DNA of 64,000 bases from Priapulus caudatus (GCF_000485595.1 NW_014577260.1:138499-202498), one strand, 5' to 3'. Counted from the first letter of the stretch, positions 1 through 11,943 are shown. The notes: generated from the letters alone by a model not told the origin. Made by a program: numbers and translations.

Positions 1-92
<92 letters not shown>

Positions 93-275
93 TGTGAGCT
101 GGGGGCGCATGCGTGGGCATTTGTGGCTATGTGTGCGCATGCGCGTGGGGTGAGTGTGGTTGTGTAGGTGTGCATGTACGTGTACGTGTGCGTGTGCGTG
201 TGCGTGTGAATATATACGTGTGCTTGTGCATGGCTCTGCACGTCTGGGTGCGGGTGTGTAGGTGCTGTTGTGCAT
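1..275. repeat. AT then TG microsatellite with GT/GC-rich tail
   Basis: The first 20 bases are pure TA and are followed by an uninterrupted TG run to base 90. After that the sequence is imperfectly GT/CGTG-rich to about 275. Open frames here only translate the repeat (Val/Arg/Cys runs) and are not genes. The tract continues to the left of the window. Confidence 0.97.
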
Positions 276-708
276 GGGATGCGCATGCATGTTATCACTG
301 CAAATACGATCAGAGCCGTGCTAATACGCTTCATTTGTCTCAAATAGTAAAAGCATCTGCTAAACCCGAACAGCTGGGATTCTTATATAGCAGCGATAGG
401 GTTCATCTGTGACACGCTCTATGTGCGCATCTAAAAAAAAAATTACATGTTATTCTTTTTTATGCATTCCAGCAGCTATAAAAGATGAAGCAAGTTTGAA
501 ATGTTTAGACGTATGTAAATCGATACATGAGTTCTTCTTCTTGGCTGCACCTGTCTGCTTGCTTTTTTCGAAACCGGCAAAAATGTGTTGCGAATGCTTT
601 TGAAAAATCGCAGAATATGTTTTCCATGGATGTGTCGTAATCGACACGGATCAACAGAAAGACGACGTAGACAGGGCGTAAATACATAAATATGCGTGAC
701 AATGTCAT
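276..708. other. Non-coding, no recognised feature
   Basis: Mixed-composition, slightly AT-rich DNA. Short open frames on both strands overlap each other and show no domain or codon pattern. I see no RNA gene or repeat. Confidence 0.6.
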
Positions 709-712
709 ATAT

Positions 713-1504
713 ATATCAAGAGCTCATAATAGAGAAGAGTATGACACCGTCTTAACAGCGTTTTGCATAGTTTTCAACTTGTAAATATTCTATCAATATG
801 TGAATAAATATATTCAAACTTTACCTTGTCTTCGTCTATGATTCTCCCTTAATCATATGGCACCACCAATTTACCTGAAAATCGTATGTGTTCTCCAAAA
901 AAGTTTTTTGAATACAACAGGGTTTCACACAGTTTTCCCAAATGATCGCATGTATTCGGCGCAAGTTTATTATCGGATTAGTGTTCTATTGTCTATGGCG
1001 GAACGCTGGGGGCTGTTGGGGATATTAGGCATCGAATTGTATTCAGAGTGTAGCGTTTCCAGCGTGCCAGAAATAAATGTTTGCTCACGGCGAGCTAGCA
1101 GCTGATTTTAGCTGTGTTGCCATCGTGTTCCTGATGATACGGAAGCGAAACAAGTGCTGTTACTGTGCTTACCTAATATCCCCAACAGCCCCAGCGTCCC
1201 GTAGTTACAACCTGGTGCTGCCGCTGCATTATCAACTTGCGCCAAATACATGCGATCATTTGGGAAAACTGTGTGAAACCGTGTCGTATTCAAATAACTT
1301 TTTTGAAGAACACATACGATTTTCAGGTAAATTGGTGGTGTCATATGATTAAGGGAGAATCATAGACGAAAACGAGGTAAAGTTTGAATATATTTATTTA
1401 CATAGATACATTACATACATTGATATGAATATTACAAGTTATAAACTATGCAAAACGCGTAAACCCTGGTTCATACTTCTTTCTATATTATGGATCTCTT
1501 GATA
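713..1504. mobile_element. Long imperfect palindrome (foldback/MITE-like element)
   Basis: The left arm (about 713-975) and right arm (about 1225-1504) are reverse complements with scattered mismatches and small indels. Shared blocks include CATATGGCACCACCAATTT, the TTTCCCAAATGATCGCATGT block, and terminal TATCAAGAG. Even the loop pairs partly: GGGGCTGTTGGGGATATTAG occurs at about 1010-1030, and its complement at about 1170-1190. Both ends abut TA-rich DNA, as expected for an element inserting at TA or AT tracts. No transposase frame is present, so this would be a non-autonomous foldback element. The exact ends are uncertain. Confidence 0.8.
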
Positions 1505-1760
1505 TACTATTATATTATATTATATATATTATATTATTATATATATATATATATATATATATTGGATAGAGAGAAAGTGTGTTCTTGCGTGTGAGAAAAA
1601 CAGGTGATTCATACGTAGAGAGACATGAAATGTGTATGTGTGTGTGCGTGTGCGTGTGCGTGGGCGTGGGCGTGGACGTGGACGTGTGCGTGTGCGTCTG
1701 CGCGTGCGCGTGCGCGTGCGCGTGCGCGTGCGCGTGCGTGTGCGTGTGTGAGACATGGGA
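1503..1760. repeat. AT-rich run followed by GT/GCGT microsatellite
   Basis: TA-rich sequence at 1503-1562 is followed by GTGTGC, GGGCGT and GCGCGT repeats at about 1632-1755. The long open frames on both strands are only Cys-Val, Arg-Thr or Ala-His translations of the repeat. Confidence 0.95.
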
Positions 1761-1869
1761 GGCACAGAACAGATGTAAAAACGTTTGAATATTTAAAATA
1801 ACTAATGTTCCGAGCGGTATCGTTATCTCTAAGGCAACGGGTAATAACGTTTTTGATTGGGTTTCGCAA

Positions 1870-2560
1870 GGTCGTGTAAATATACGGGCGGTCCCTTGAC
1901 GACTTGTCGAGTAGTTTGCTTCATCGAACGTATATTCAGCAATAAAAGATACCTTGGTTGCTTGGGTCTACGCGTGGAGAGCGGGCGCAGACTTTCCCAT
2001 CTATAGCTTAAATTGACTACGTCACGAATTTTCTATGGTAAAATTTGTAAAAATTTTCTTGCCATTTTTTACATTAAAAGTAAGAACTAACGGGACTAAA
2101 CGGATCCTCAAATTCTTACCTGATAAGATTTGATATGTTTCTCAACTAGTTAAAAATCCCAAAAACCTGGACGATTTGATATTGTGTTCCTGACATTAAA
2201 TGCTTGCTATGGGCTATGTATGAGTCACGAGTGTATGTTCACATCAAACAATATAGTAAAATAAGAAGTATAATGCAGCAATTTAACCATAAAGTGAACA
2301 GAATTACTTATATTTTGTGAAAAAGTGGAAATGTTTTTTTTATTTTTACTATTTACGGTGACGTAATCACTAGCTGCTGCTGTGACGTTGGAGTGGTTGT
2401 GTGTTGTGTATCCGTGAGGGCGGTTAGTCGGCCGCGCGTTTGTTTAAACATACACACGTTGGTATCTCGCATTATATTATTTAGTTTGGTCTATTTTACA
2501 CTATTCTCTTTATTATTTATCTGCCAGTTTTCTTTTGTCATTCCCCATTTACGGTTTTTA
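1870..2560. other. Non-coding, AT-rich unique DNA
   Basis: I see no convincing frame, RNA or tandem repeat in this interval. It ends at a small CT-rich patch (about 2568-2660). Confidence 0.55.
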
Positions 2561-2567
2561 AACTTGA

Positions 2568-2660
2568 CGTCTCTCTCTCTCTCTCTTTCCTTCTGCCGCA
2601 TTGTGCGCTAGCTCTCCCTCGCCTACCCTCCCATCCTCCTTCCCTCCCTCTCTCATTCTC
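2568..2660. repeat. CT-rich patch
   Basis: A short run of CT repeats is followed by CCCTCC/CTTCC-rich sequence. It is a short version of the larger pyrimidine tracts elsewhere in the window. Confidence 0.85.
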
Positions 2661-4550
2661 TAGTGTATTGCTGCATCTCACTGAAGATCGAATTGGTTAT
2701 GGGCCTTAAAATACCTATAGGTGTACAAATAGTAAAGGGTAAATACCTACTACCTGTTTGTCCCTAGTATGTTCTATAGTCTGTGCATGTTTCGTTCAAA
2801 CAAAAACTAATTGGTAGCTTCGTCGCTGACAGTGACATGGCTTCGTTGCATGTCAGGTGAAGGCTAGAACATATCTCACTGCTCTTAAGATATCTACTCA
2901 ATTATACCTATGTATTTTTGATAATCAAGGACACTTGAGCTGATTCTAGTCTACCTTGTTAATTTTGTTATGGAGTAGCATGTGTTAGGTCGCTCTGGTA
3001 CAGTCGTTGGACAATGAGAATTCTTCTATCATGACATCTTTTCTTCCTTAGTTATTAAACTTCTCAGGGGATCTTTTCACGCCTCGGTCGACAGCATAGT
3101 TACTATTTAAAAATGCAAGATTAGCCATTGCTAATGCAGTTCACCGTACTTGATTCAGTTTTGATTAGTACTTTTATAAGAGGACGTGAAGCTATTGTAA
3201 TGAAAATCAATTCTTCAAGCGCACGTGCGCTCTGTATGTGTTTCGTACAGCCAGGCGTGCTATTTCAGGTGACACTGGTTATGAGAAATTAATGTCGTCT
3301 TTTTGTTCTAAATCACTATATCCCGGCTTTATTTGCGCGCCTCTTCACGTGCGAGTTGTGCCGTATGGTTTCATCCTTTCGGTTTCTTCAGAGCTGGTTC
3401 CATCCACCGGTCACTATATATATATACAATAAAACGCGGCCTATACTAATAGATGAAGAATGACCACAGTATTTTTCCTGAATTACGCACCCATTGTCAT
3501 CAATCATGTGTATGCTATGACATTCCGTGAATGCTATGTAAATAATGCGATCTAGTAGATGCTACAGTTACTCGCTGCAAGATCAGACTGCCACTCGCCT
3601 CAGTAGCGTCATCATTGTCGGCGTTTTACATTCGAATCAAATGCATGTTTCTGCTACAAAGAGATTCCGAGGCAGCAGCGGCATTAGGTCTAGAATGTGA
3701 TTAATTCGTCACTATTTACATTACAATGTGTTTGTTCATGCGATACAAAATCACTGCGTTAAAAGTTCTGCGCGTTGGCAAACGGGAGACTGAGCGCAGA
3801 TCTTCGAGATCATCAGCACGACGGAATTGGGCTCTTGGGGAAGATTCCACGGCGCCAGTGTCACGGCTGCGGCGGACTACGGCAGTAATAAAGGCAAATT
3901 TATGGCGACGCACTGCTCCGAATTGTATCACACGTGATTGGGTTGATAATGCTTGAGAGTGTACGGGGACAGCATGCGGAAGTTGCTTGATAAGATGCTA
4001 GAAACGAACCTGCACGAAGTCGCAGAGCATTTAACATAACAAGAAATCCGACGCTAATCAGTTGCTAGCACGCTGCCTAATGTCGTTAGATGAGTCGACT
4101 TTGGTCACCATGTTAAAACTATCGCATTTTCAGAATGCGAGCGGGAGAAAATTGATTTCTACTGAACAGCATGTAGATGTGTAGTACATCTAGTTCGGAT
4201 GAGACTGTATTTCAGACTTCGTTTGATGTCTTTAGTCTGCTCTGCTTTGCGCAGCAGCTACTCATCAATACGAGTTTCCGCATCATCTGGGAATGTTCGG
4301 CAGTTACGCCGCATCCGCAGAATTTTCCAACCAATTGGCATTCACACTGTTTCGGTCTCACATCGTGAACGATGATGATAAAGATGGTTACTGTTGGTTG
4401 CCGCCACTCGTATATGCTGGTAAACAGATTACATGTCCTCTTGAACGTGTTCGAAAAACGCAGTTCCAACGCTATGTCGCGTTATATCATAGTCAATAGT
4501 AGTGTTATTTGGATTTTTGTTTCTAACACGGTTGACTCCGGATGGCTATA
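2661..4550. other. Unique non-coding DNA
   Basis: Mixed composition with overlapping short frames on both strands (for example around 3716-3956 and 4177-4557). None has a recognisable domain, a codon bias or a coherent exon with splice signals. I see no RNA gene. Confidence 0.5.
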
Positions 4551-4552
4551 TC

Positions 4553-4672
4553 CATGATGGTTAAAAACTGATGGTTGTCTTTGATGGTTGACAGCTGATA
4601 ATGTTGGTTGTCTTTGATGATTGACAACTCATTATCATGGTTTTCTTTGATGGTTGTCATTGGGTTTTTGCG
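4553..4672 (+). repeat. Degenerate minisatellite based on TTTGATGGTTG
   Basis: The words TTTGATGGTTG, CTTTGATGATTG and TGGTTGTC recur four to five times at roughly 30-base intervals. The units are diverged, so this is an old or unstable tandem repeat. Confidence 0.75.
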
Positions 4673-5060
4673 AACGATATAGCCTGTATACATTGCGCCC
4701 GATCTCTCCCGTCTTTGTTAGAAACGTAACAATTAAAATAAATTGTTTATCCGCTCCGTCGTTGCGAAGGACAAAACTTGTCTGCGCGTGTGTTTAACGA
4801 AAGCCTCGACGTCGGGCAAATGTTTCCGTCTCTGAAAGACGCCTTTGAAAATTCTTCGCTTGAGGGTTGGGACATTAAACTCGAACAATTCCGTACATTC
4901 GACATATTAAAACGCTGCCTTTGTGTGTCCGATAATATATGGATGATTGAGTGATAGCAATCATAGCAACATTAAGTATCCAATAAAAAGCTTAATATAT
5001 TTGAAAGCTAAGTTAGACGCTGTTTAATAAGAATACATTTGCCGCTTATCTTAGCATTAA
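4673..5060. other. Non-coding, no recognised feature
   Basis: Unique AT-leaning DNA between the TTTGATGGTTG minisatellite and a GT-rich patch. I see no frame of note. Confidence 0.5.
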
Positions 5061-5089
5061 ATTAATGCACATGCCTGACGTTTTATATC

Positions 5090-5235
5090 TGTGCATTGTG
5101 TGTGCGTGTGTTTGTGCGTGTGCGCGCGTGCGCCCGTGCATGCATGAGTGAGTACCCGGGATCGTGCTGCGCGCGTGCGTGTACGCGTGTGTGCGTTACC
5201 ATGGAAATGTGTATGCGTGCGTGCACGCGTGTGTT
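5090..5235. repeat. GT/GC-rich degenerate microsatellite
   Basis: Interrupted TGTG, TGCG and CGCGTG repeats. The matching frames are repeat translations. Confidence 0.85.
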
Positions 5236-5479
5236 GTAGTGACTTCTGCAACCCTACAGTCGTCCAACAATGTCTAAGAATCGATAGCTGGGTGTTAAGA
5301 GATGGAGCACGTACCAAGGGTGTTGTAAGCGTGTGGATCCGCTGAGATGAGAGTGCGCCTAATGTTTGTAATTGGCCTGCATGTCTAAGTGCTGCGAATT
5401 CACAGAATTGTCATGAAAAATGTATTGCTACTGTCCTGGCGGCTCGCGCCTGCGTCATGGGCGTCGAAATCTCGCTTCC

Positions 5480-6066
5480 TCTTTCTCTCGCTCTCTCTCT
5501 CTGTAAAATATTGCCATAAGCTATTCACTGTTCTCTTCGTACTACTACCCACGCCTCTCAATCTTTTCTCGTGCTCTCGCTCTCTATCTCCATCGCTCTC
5601 TATCTCAATCACCCTTTCTATTTGTCGCTCACACACTCCATCTTTCTTTCTCTCGCTCTCTCTTGCCCTCTCTCGCTCGCGCGCTCTCTCTCTTCCTCTC
5701 TCTATTCCCCCTCTCTTTCTCTCTCGCGCTCTCTCTCCCTCTCTCTATTCCCCCTCTTTTTCTCACTCGCGCTCTCTCTCCCTCTCTCTATTTCCCCTCT
5801 CTTTCTCTCTCGCTTTTTTTCTCTCTCTCTCTCTCCTTCTCTCTCGCGCGCTCGCTCGCTCTTTCTCTTTCTCTCTCTCGCGCGCTCTCTTTCTCTCTTT
5901 CGCTCTCGCGCGCTCTCTCGCTCTTTCTCTCTCTCTCTCCTTCTCTCTCTCCTTCTCTCTCGCGCGCTTTTCCGCTCTTTCTCTCTCTCTCCTTCTCTCT
6001 CGCGCGCTCTCTCGCTCTTTCGCTTTCTCTCTCTCGCGCGCTCTCTCTCGCGCGCGCTCGCTTACT
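5480..6066 (+). repeat. Pyrimidine tract (CTCTCTCG/TTTCTCTC)
   Basis: About 580 bases of almost pure C/T with periodic CGCGCGCTC interruptions. A 258-codon frame (5389-6165) runs through it, but it consists of Ser/Leu repeats and has overlapping open frames on the same and opposite strands. I do not call it a gene. Confidence 0.95.
5502..5660 (+). repeat. Direct duplication, first copy (partner at 6221-6390)
   Basis: The block starting GTAAAATATTGCCATAAGCT, continuing through ACGCCTCTCAATCTTTTCTC and on to TCACACACTCC recurs in the same order at 6221-6390. The two copies are about 720 bases apart and flank the main pyrimidine tract. The second copy has an extra segment with GCATGCACGCATGCGC. 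This is a local duplication spanning the CT tract. Confidence 0.85.
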
Positions 6067-6220
6067 CTATGTGAGGATATACATGAAGTGCTTCTTTGTA
6101 TTCCAGAGCCAAGTGCGGCGTTTTTGTCCAACACCATTGCTGACTTCAGGCATCACGCAAAATGATTAAATTGATAATGGCGTGCAATTTATGGTGCTAC
6201 ATAAATTATAGATAGACGGT

Positions 6221-6390
6221 AAAATATTGCCATAAGCTTTTCACTGTTCTCTTCGTTCTCGCATGCACGCATGCGCTCAACCACCCACGCCTCTCAATCT
6301 TTTCTCGTGCTCTCGCTCTCTATCTCCACCGCTCTCTCTCTCTCTCAATCACCATTTCCATTTGTCTCTCACACACTCCCCCTTTCTTTC
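6221..6390 (+). repeat. Direct duplication, second copy (partner at 5502-5660)
   Basis: It matches 5502-5660 over its whole length, with one roughly 20-base insertion and a few substitutions. A weaker pyrimidine tract follows to about 6480. Confidence 0.85.
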
Positions 6391-6489
6391 GTTCGCTCTT
6401 CTGCTCTCTGTGTCTGTCTCTCTCACTTTCTCTTTCTTTATCTTTCTCCTTCTCAACACCCTATCTCCGTATTTCTTTCCAGCGTAGAG

Positions 6490-8160
6490 ACTATAGGCCT
6501 ACTCGATTTCTAAGTACCCTGTTACGTCATGTTTTAAGCAATTAGCTTAACTTGCGGCAGAAGTTAGTAATTAATTCTCGAGTAATTTATTGTTTTGTTG
6601 CATCTTGAGATAAATTGCGCGTGTTTGAGATAATGGTCTCGTTAACGAGTGAATTAACATCCTATATCACTCGCCTCGTCTCTGCATAAGTAGCGGCTGT
6701 CAGTTTGGAGTAGCCATCGTGTGATTCCCTTAATTGCGTGTCATCGCATGTAGTTTGCTTCATCATCTATACATTAGTATAACAGCAGAGATGTACTATT
6801 GACACTATACATGTTGAGGTACAAGGAAGAGCGTGAATGAAATATTGTCACACCGCCTCGTGTTATTAGATCACTGCCTCTGATATTACCCATAGAAACG
6901 CCTGTTGTGGTTCAGATTTGAAGGAGCCTTATTACTAGAAAGGTCATGGTGGCCATATCAGCAATTGTACGTGCGTTGTTGCAACTTACAGCCTAGATGT
7001 GATAGATATAGAGAATATAGTGTTATATTGGAAGATGGCGCAGCTGCGACTGGTTTTATTTGTCCTATTCGTATTTATGACCATTTTTTATTTATTGTTG
7101 GAATGATATTAACTCGCGATTTCGACGAGCTCATTGTTATGATGTTAAATTATTTCTTTTGCGATTTCGGGCTACTTCCCATAGTCCCATCAGTTATATT
7201 GGAAATGTTTAATAATTGTTTTTTTAACATGTAATTATTTCTTACATATCTGAGTAAGTGCCATCATTTTCCGTTTTGGGGGCGTAGCAACTCTTGGGTG
7301 CTATTTACGGCAGGACTTACGCGGACAACCCGGAAGAGGTTGATATTGTGTCAGCATCACGTGACTCCACTGCTGTTTACGCCATACTGAAATCTATCAT
7401 CAAGACTTATTTTTAACTTTACTGACGTTTGATTCGTTTTGGTAAGCGTTGTGACGTTAGGCGCCTTATATAATGACTCGCAACATCTCAATTGAATTTC
7501 AAAATAAGATTTTACGTTCAAATAGACTTGAAAATTATTTTCGTCCAATGAACTATCCGTCGGAAATCGTGACTACAATGCTTACTTTTGGGAGTAGATC
7601 AGCACCGTCGTTTACGTCGCAGTGAATTGATTGTGCGCGCCTGAGTGCACATATTTTGTACGTGCCTCCGTTTCCGCGTTCGTAAGTGTTCATTTCGATA
7701 TGCGTTTATTTACATATGTGTATATTTGTTAGAGAGGTGAGCGGTTCGAGAAGATATGCTATCATAATAAATATATGCTATCATTATACTGAATGCAAGC
7801 ATCGATAAATGTGCGCTGCAGCTGTACCTTCTAAGATTTTATCGTGCGTGCTGCTTCGTCTTCAGGCTAAAAGTATTTCATGACTATTGCTCGTAAACAG
7901 TTCGCCGCTATCTGGTAATACATGTGTTATCGGCCTAATTTCTGAAGATTACTGGAAGAGCAAGCCGTCACCCACGGCCGAGCCTTCTGGCGGTAAATCT
8001 TCGGAAATATTGAGCGGGAATCGTAAGCGAATTGCCATTGTCAAGAAATTAACGACGGCAGCATTATTATGACCTATGCGCTATTGTATTGCGCATGTAT
8101 TATCCGCATGTAATGGATGGGTGCAATTGCAGTGAAAGTCGAGGGTTGGTGAAAGGCGAG
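6490..8160. other. Unique non-coding DNA
   Basis: A plus-strand frame at 6905-7234 encodes 109 mostly hydrophobic residues but is AT-driven and matches no family I know. The rest shows no repeat or RNA. I cannot support a gene here. Confidence 0.5.
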
Positions 8161-8295
8161 TAATTAACGAGAGAAATGTGAGCACGAAATGGGATAGGTT
8201 GAAGAGGGGGAGGATGCATGATTGAGAAGAAAAGAGTGAGAAAAGAGCGAGGAAAGAGAAGTAGAGAGACAGACACAGACAGGCAGACACAGAGA

Positions 8296-8358
8296 GACGG
8301 ACGGACGGACGGACGGACGGACGGACGGACGGACGGACGGACGGACGGACGGACGGAC
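8296..8358. repeat. (GGAC)n microsatellite
   Basis: About 16 uninterrupted GGAC tetranucleotides, preceded by purine-rich DNA containing GACAGACAG. Confidence 0.98.
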
Positions 8359-8414
8359 CGACGGGAAAGGTAGAATTAACGGGGCAGAAAATGGTGGTGA
8401 CTTGGAACGGGTGA

Positions 8415-8466
8415 ATAACGTAGACGTGTGGATGCTACTCTGCGTAGAACTGACGTTGACATATAC

Positions 8467-8526
<60 letters not shown>

Positions 8527-8641
8527 AGAAGAGAGAGAGAGAGACGATACGACGACCGACGTAACTAACTTAACTATATATACACGTGTGTATATGTCAA
8601 CGTCAGTTCTACGCAGAGTAGCATCCACACGCCTACGTTAT
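8415..8641. repeat. Inverted repeat with microsatellite loop
   Basis: The arms 8415-8465 and 8591-8641 are 51 bases each and reverse-complementary with one mismatch. Core words are GATGCTACTCTGCGTAG and its complement. The loop contains (AT)n at 8459-8488 and (AG)n at 8489-8544. A perfect hairpin flanking a microsatellite suggests a miniature foldback element in which the microsatellite grew, or a repeat-mediated inverted duplication. Confidence 0.9.
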
Positions 8642-8659
8642 ACTTATATACGTACTATA

Positions 8660-8735
8660 CTACTATACGTACTACGTCTACTATATATATTATAATTATA
8701 TTATATATTATATATATATATATAATATATAGTCA
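8660..8735. repeat. AT-rich low-complexity run
   Basis: TATATA and ATTATATT runs directly to the right of the 8415-8641 inverted repeat. Confidence 0.9.
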
Positions 8736-9160
8736 GCTAATACACTTTATATACGCGGAATGGACGAAGCCAAGGTAAATTGGCAATTACATATTACGAA
8801 GCTGCGCAAACATGCATGTTCATGATTGTCATTCGTCGAAAAAACGCATTATGACATTTTCGTGCATTTATGTCGTTCGGCTAGAGTATATGATAAATAT
8901 GCAACATGTTCTACAAATACTCACCATTGATTTTGCCAATTTCAACCTCTTGAAAGCAGCCGTGCTTTTTCTATATAACCTTTTTTCGCCGATCAATCGA
9001 GGATACAGTAAATTCATCCGTGCAGTAGTGAAAAAGCCCGGTTGAGCTTCACGGAGTATGATTAATATGTGAGCATGAGGAGGACAATAACTTGATTATA
9101 GCCTTTTTCAAGTAAACGATGTGTAGCAAAATCTCACCTCGACGAATGTAAATTTCAATT

Positions 9161-9592
9161 ATGCCAAATTATGATAGAAGCTCGCCAGCATTATGCTCAA
9201 TAAATACAGCCGTATTTCTGCTTCAAATTGCTTACATAATACTTGTAATCGTATCAGTATTAATGCAGCTGGGCAGAAAACTCTTGTTGTACACAGTATG
9301 CTCGAGGAAATTAGTTCTAGTAAGCTCCGCTGCCTTCTTGATCAATATGGCTTACTCGGCAATGCCTTGTAAGACTAACGAAAACTGCTTCGGCTTAGCA
9401 GAGTTGAACAGTGCCATGAGATGCGTGGGTCTGATAGGTTTGCCTGAGCGCTGCTGCCACATGAACTTTTTTGCCTCGGAAAAGCTTACTCGTAGAAAAT
9501 ATATTCGTATCACAAATGCTTTCTGCGAGCACGGTAACGACTTCATCTCGTATGGTTTCAATGCGAGCAAGATTGACTCATTAGCTTGTTGA
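9161..9592 (+). CDS. Hypothetical small secreted cysteine-rich protein (weak candidate)
   Basis: The frame encodes 143 residues. Residues 16-34 are a hydrophobic segment. Residues 51-61 form a second hydrophobic stretch that would fit a signal peptide if translation began at Met35, with possible cleavage near Ala67. The remainder is polar and has seven cysteines (70, 76, 88, 98, 99, 122, 143), including a CC pair. Its codons are mixed and not driven by any repeat, unlike most frames in the window. I recognise no family. A good splice donor (GCAGGTAAGTG) lies at about 9712-9722, beyond the stop codon. A possible acceptor-like CACAG lies near 9297, so the true exon might begin inside this frame. 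It could equally be a chance frame, because an antisense frame of 101 codons overlaps it. Confidence 0.25.
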   Translation: MPNYDRSSPALCSINTAVFLLQIAYIILVIVSVLMQLGRKLLLYTVCSRKLVLVSSAAFLINMAYSAMPCKTNENCFGLAELNSAMRCVGLIGLPERCCHMNFFASEKLTRRKYIRITNAFCEHGNDFISYGFNASKIDSLAC

Positions 9593-10820
9593 GATATGGA
9601 CGTTATTTGCTTGCCACACGAATTCGTACAATACTCGCTGTCTGCAGACTCTTGCACCTCTGCGGTCGGAATGCTTGCTGCACAGGCTTACTGGAGGGTG
9701 GCTAGAATGCGTGCAGGTAAGTGTACACTAGCTTAGCTGCAAAAAAGGGGCTTAAAAGACTGTGGCTGGATTATTTATTCACCCTGGAATACTTGGAATT
9801 AATGGTAACTTACCGGCTTACGATGGCTTGCTACGCGTGCAATCTTTGTTTGCAACTGAGTGGTTGAAATGGGTGAGTATAGATATGCTAACTGTAGTAT
9901 TGAGCTTACAGGCAAATGTGTTATAGTCGTGGGTGGGAATGTGCTTGTCTGGCCACGTAACTCTTCTCTAGACTAGAAGCTGATATGATGATGAATTGAC
10001 GCTCGTTGTATCGACAACAACGCGCTCGAAATCTCCGCGTATCCGCGCATACAGTTGACTGAATAATTCACCGCTTGGCGATCACTCTCTTCATCGTGTG
10101 ATTGAAGAACATTTTTAATGCTATCAAAACGCGATTGGCTCGGACGTACGTACGTGTAGCAGTGTTCCCAGCAACTGCGTGCGGCGCGTGGGTGTGTACG
10201 TCCCAAAGCAGTGGGAATGCTCATTATTAGGGTGCGAGATGTTGGAGAAAAATAAGAAGATGTTGAAAAGCTGCGCTTGTCAATTTTATATTGTAAGCTC
10301 ACGCGTAAGTCCCTGTCTGCTCCGTTAAGTGTGAAGTCGAGTGAAGCTTGGCAAGATTTCCTATACGTGTGTGGAAAAAAAACTAGTTGTGGTCGGGAGG
10401 GATAGAGGCTGCATGGGAGGGTTGGAGAGACGGTGGGAGGGAAAGATATTCACGGAAAGAGAGAGAGAGTGGCGGTAAGAAGGGGCAGTGAGATATGAGG
10501 TTGTGAGTGAGCAAAATGAAGCTCTAGCGGACTGGTAGAATAAGAGAAAGTGGCGAAAGTTAGAGAGGGGAGGATGCTAGCGAACTGGAAGAGCAGTGAA
10601 GCTTTCTTTTCGCGAAGATAGCCGACAATATCGTCTTACTTGAATACCTACAATTAACTAGCTCCGCTGGCTTGTGTACGCGCGTTGGTCTTCCTCCTCC
10701 CTCTCATCTTTTACTTGTGCCTGCACGCCCACTCTTTTGCACACTTTATACAGCCATCTCGTTCTCTCGCTATTTCTCACTCACGCGCGCTCGATGGTTC
10801 GCTCGCTCGCATACAGTAAT
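9593..10820. other. Non-coding DNA, right part purine-rich
   Basis: No supported gene. A donor-like CAGGTAAGTG lies near 9715. From about 10375 to 10580 the sequence is rich in GGGAGG and GAGAGAG words without a clear tandem unit. Confidence 0.5.
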
Positions 10821-10835
10821 CTCTCTTCTCTCTCG

Positions 10836-10894
<59 letters not shown>

Positions 10895-11195
10895 TCGCTC
10901 TTGCTCTCACATTCTCGCTCTCGCTCTCGTTCTCGCTCTCTCTCTCACTCTCTCCCTCTCTCTCTCTATCTATCTCTTTCTTTCTTTCTCTCTCTCTCTT
11001 TCTCTCTTCTTTTTTTGTCGCTCACTCTCCCTCTCACCCTCGATCACTCCCCCCCTTCTCTCGCTTTCGCTTTCTTTCTCGCTCTCGCTCTCTAATTCTT
11101 TCCCTTTAACTCTCTCTCTCTCTCTCTCTCTCTTACTTCCTTCCTTCCCTCTCTCTCTCTCTCTCCCTTTCCTTCCGCCCTTCACGCTCGCTTCT

Positions 11196-11248
<53 letters not shown>

Positions 11249-11368
11249 CTCGCTCTCGCTCTCTAATTCTCTCTCTCCTTCGCTCTCTCTCTCTCTTCTT
11301 CCCCCTCTCCCTTTCTGCCCCTCACACTCTCTTCTCTCTTTCTCTTTCTCTCGCTCTCCCTATTTCAT
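10820..11368 (+). repeat. Pyrimidine tract ((CT)n with TTTC/CCTT interruptions)
   Basis: About 550 bases of nearly pure C/T. Its two halves resemble each other: CTCGCTCTCGCTCTC followed by TAATTCT occurs near 11080 and again near 11250, suggesting internal duplication. The 243-codon and 145-codon frames over it are Ser/Leu repeat translations, not genes. Confidence 0.95.
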
Positions 11369-11943
11369 CATCTTGTTCATTAACATAGACGATTTTTGTT
11401 CATAACAAAACGACGTAGAAATTAGAAATAATTGCCAGCATGCATTAGCAGTCGATTTGTTTGCAGTTGTTTTTCGATCGGAGTGGGAGCAGTCGTGGCG
11501 CGTCGGTCTAAATGTTTTGCACACACTGTGGAGCATTGGGCGTAGGCGGTATCTAAGAGTTGTAGGTCTTTCTACGCCCAGTATAATGCTCCGTTCCAAT
11601 TTCTCAGCGGCTACAAGAGAAATGGCTTGTCTGCAATTGCTGAAACTATAAATAACAATATGTAAGGTATATAACTATCTGCAGATGTTTGCTGGCACTC
11701 TGAGCTGCTTAGATCTAAAAGCTTACAAAGATATAAGTAAGTTGAAGATTCTGACTACACATAATTAATATTAAAAACACTATTTGCGGGTAAGAATAGC
11801 TTCAGAACCTTGTAATATCCGGCTTACGGAGGGTCACTCGCATCCTCTTCTTCGTTTATATGTCGCTAGCACGCTGTCCGTCTCCCCATCTGTCTTTTCG
11901 CCTCACGTCTCCCTCTCCCTCTCGTTCTCTTTCTCGTTCCATT

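Noticed and set aside
5389-6165. 258-codon plus frame rich in Ser/Leu/Arg
   Set aside because: Translation of a pyrimidine tract; overlapping frames in other registers and on the other strand are also open.
10674-11405. 243-codon Ser/Leu frame
   Set aside because: Low-complexity CT tract; no non-repeat domain.
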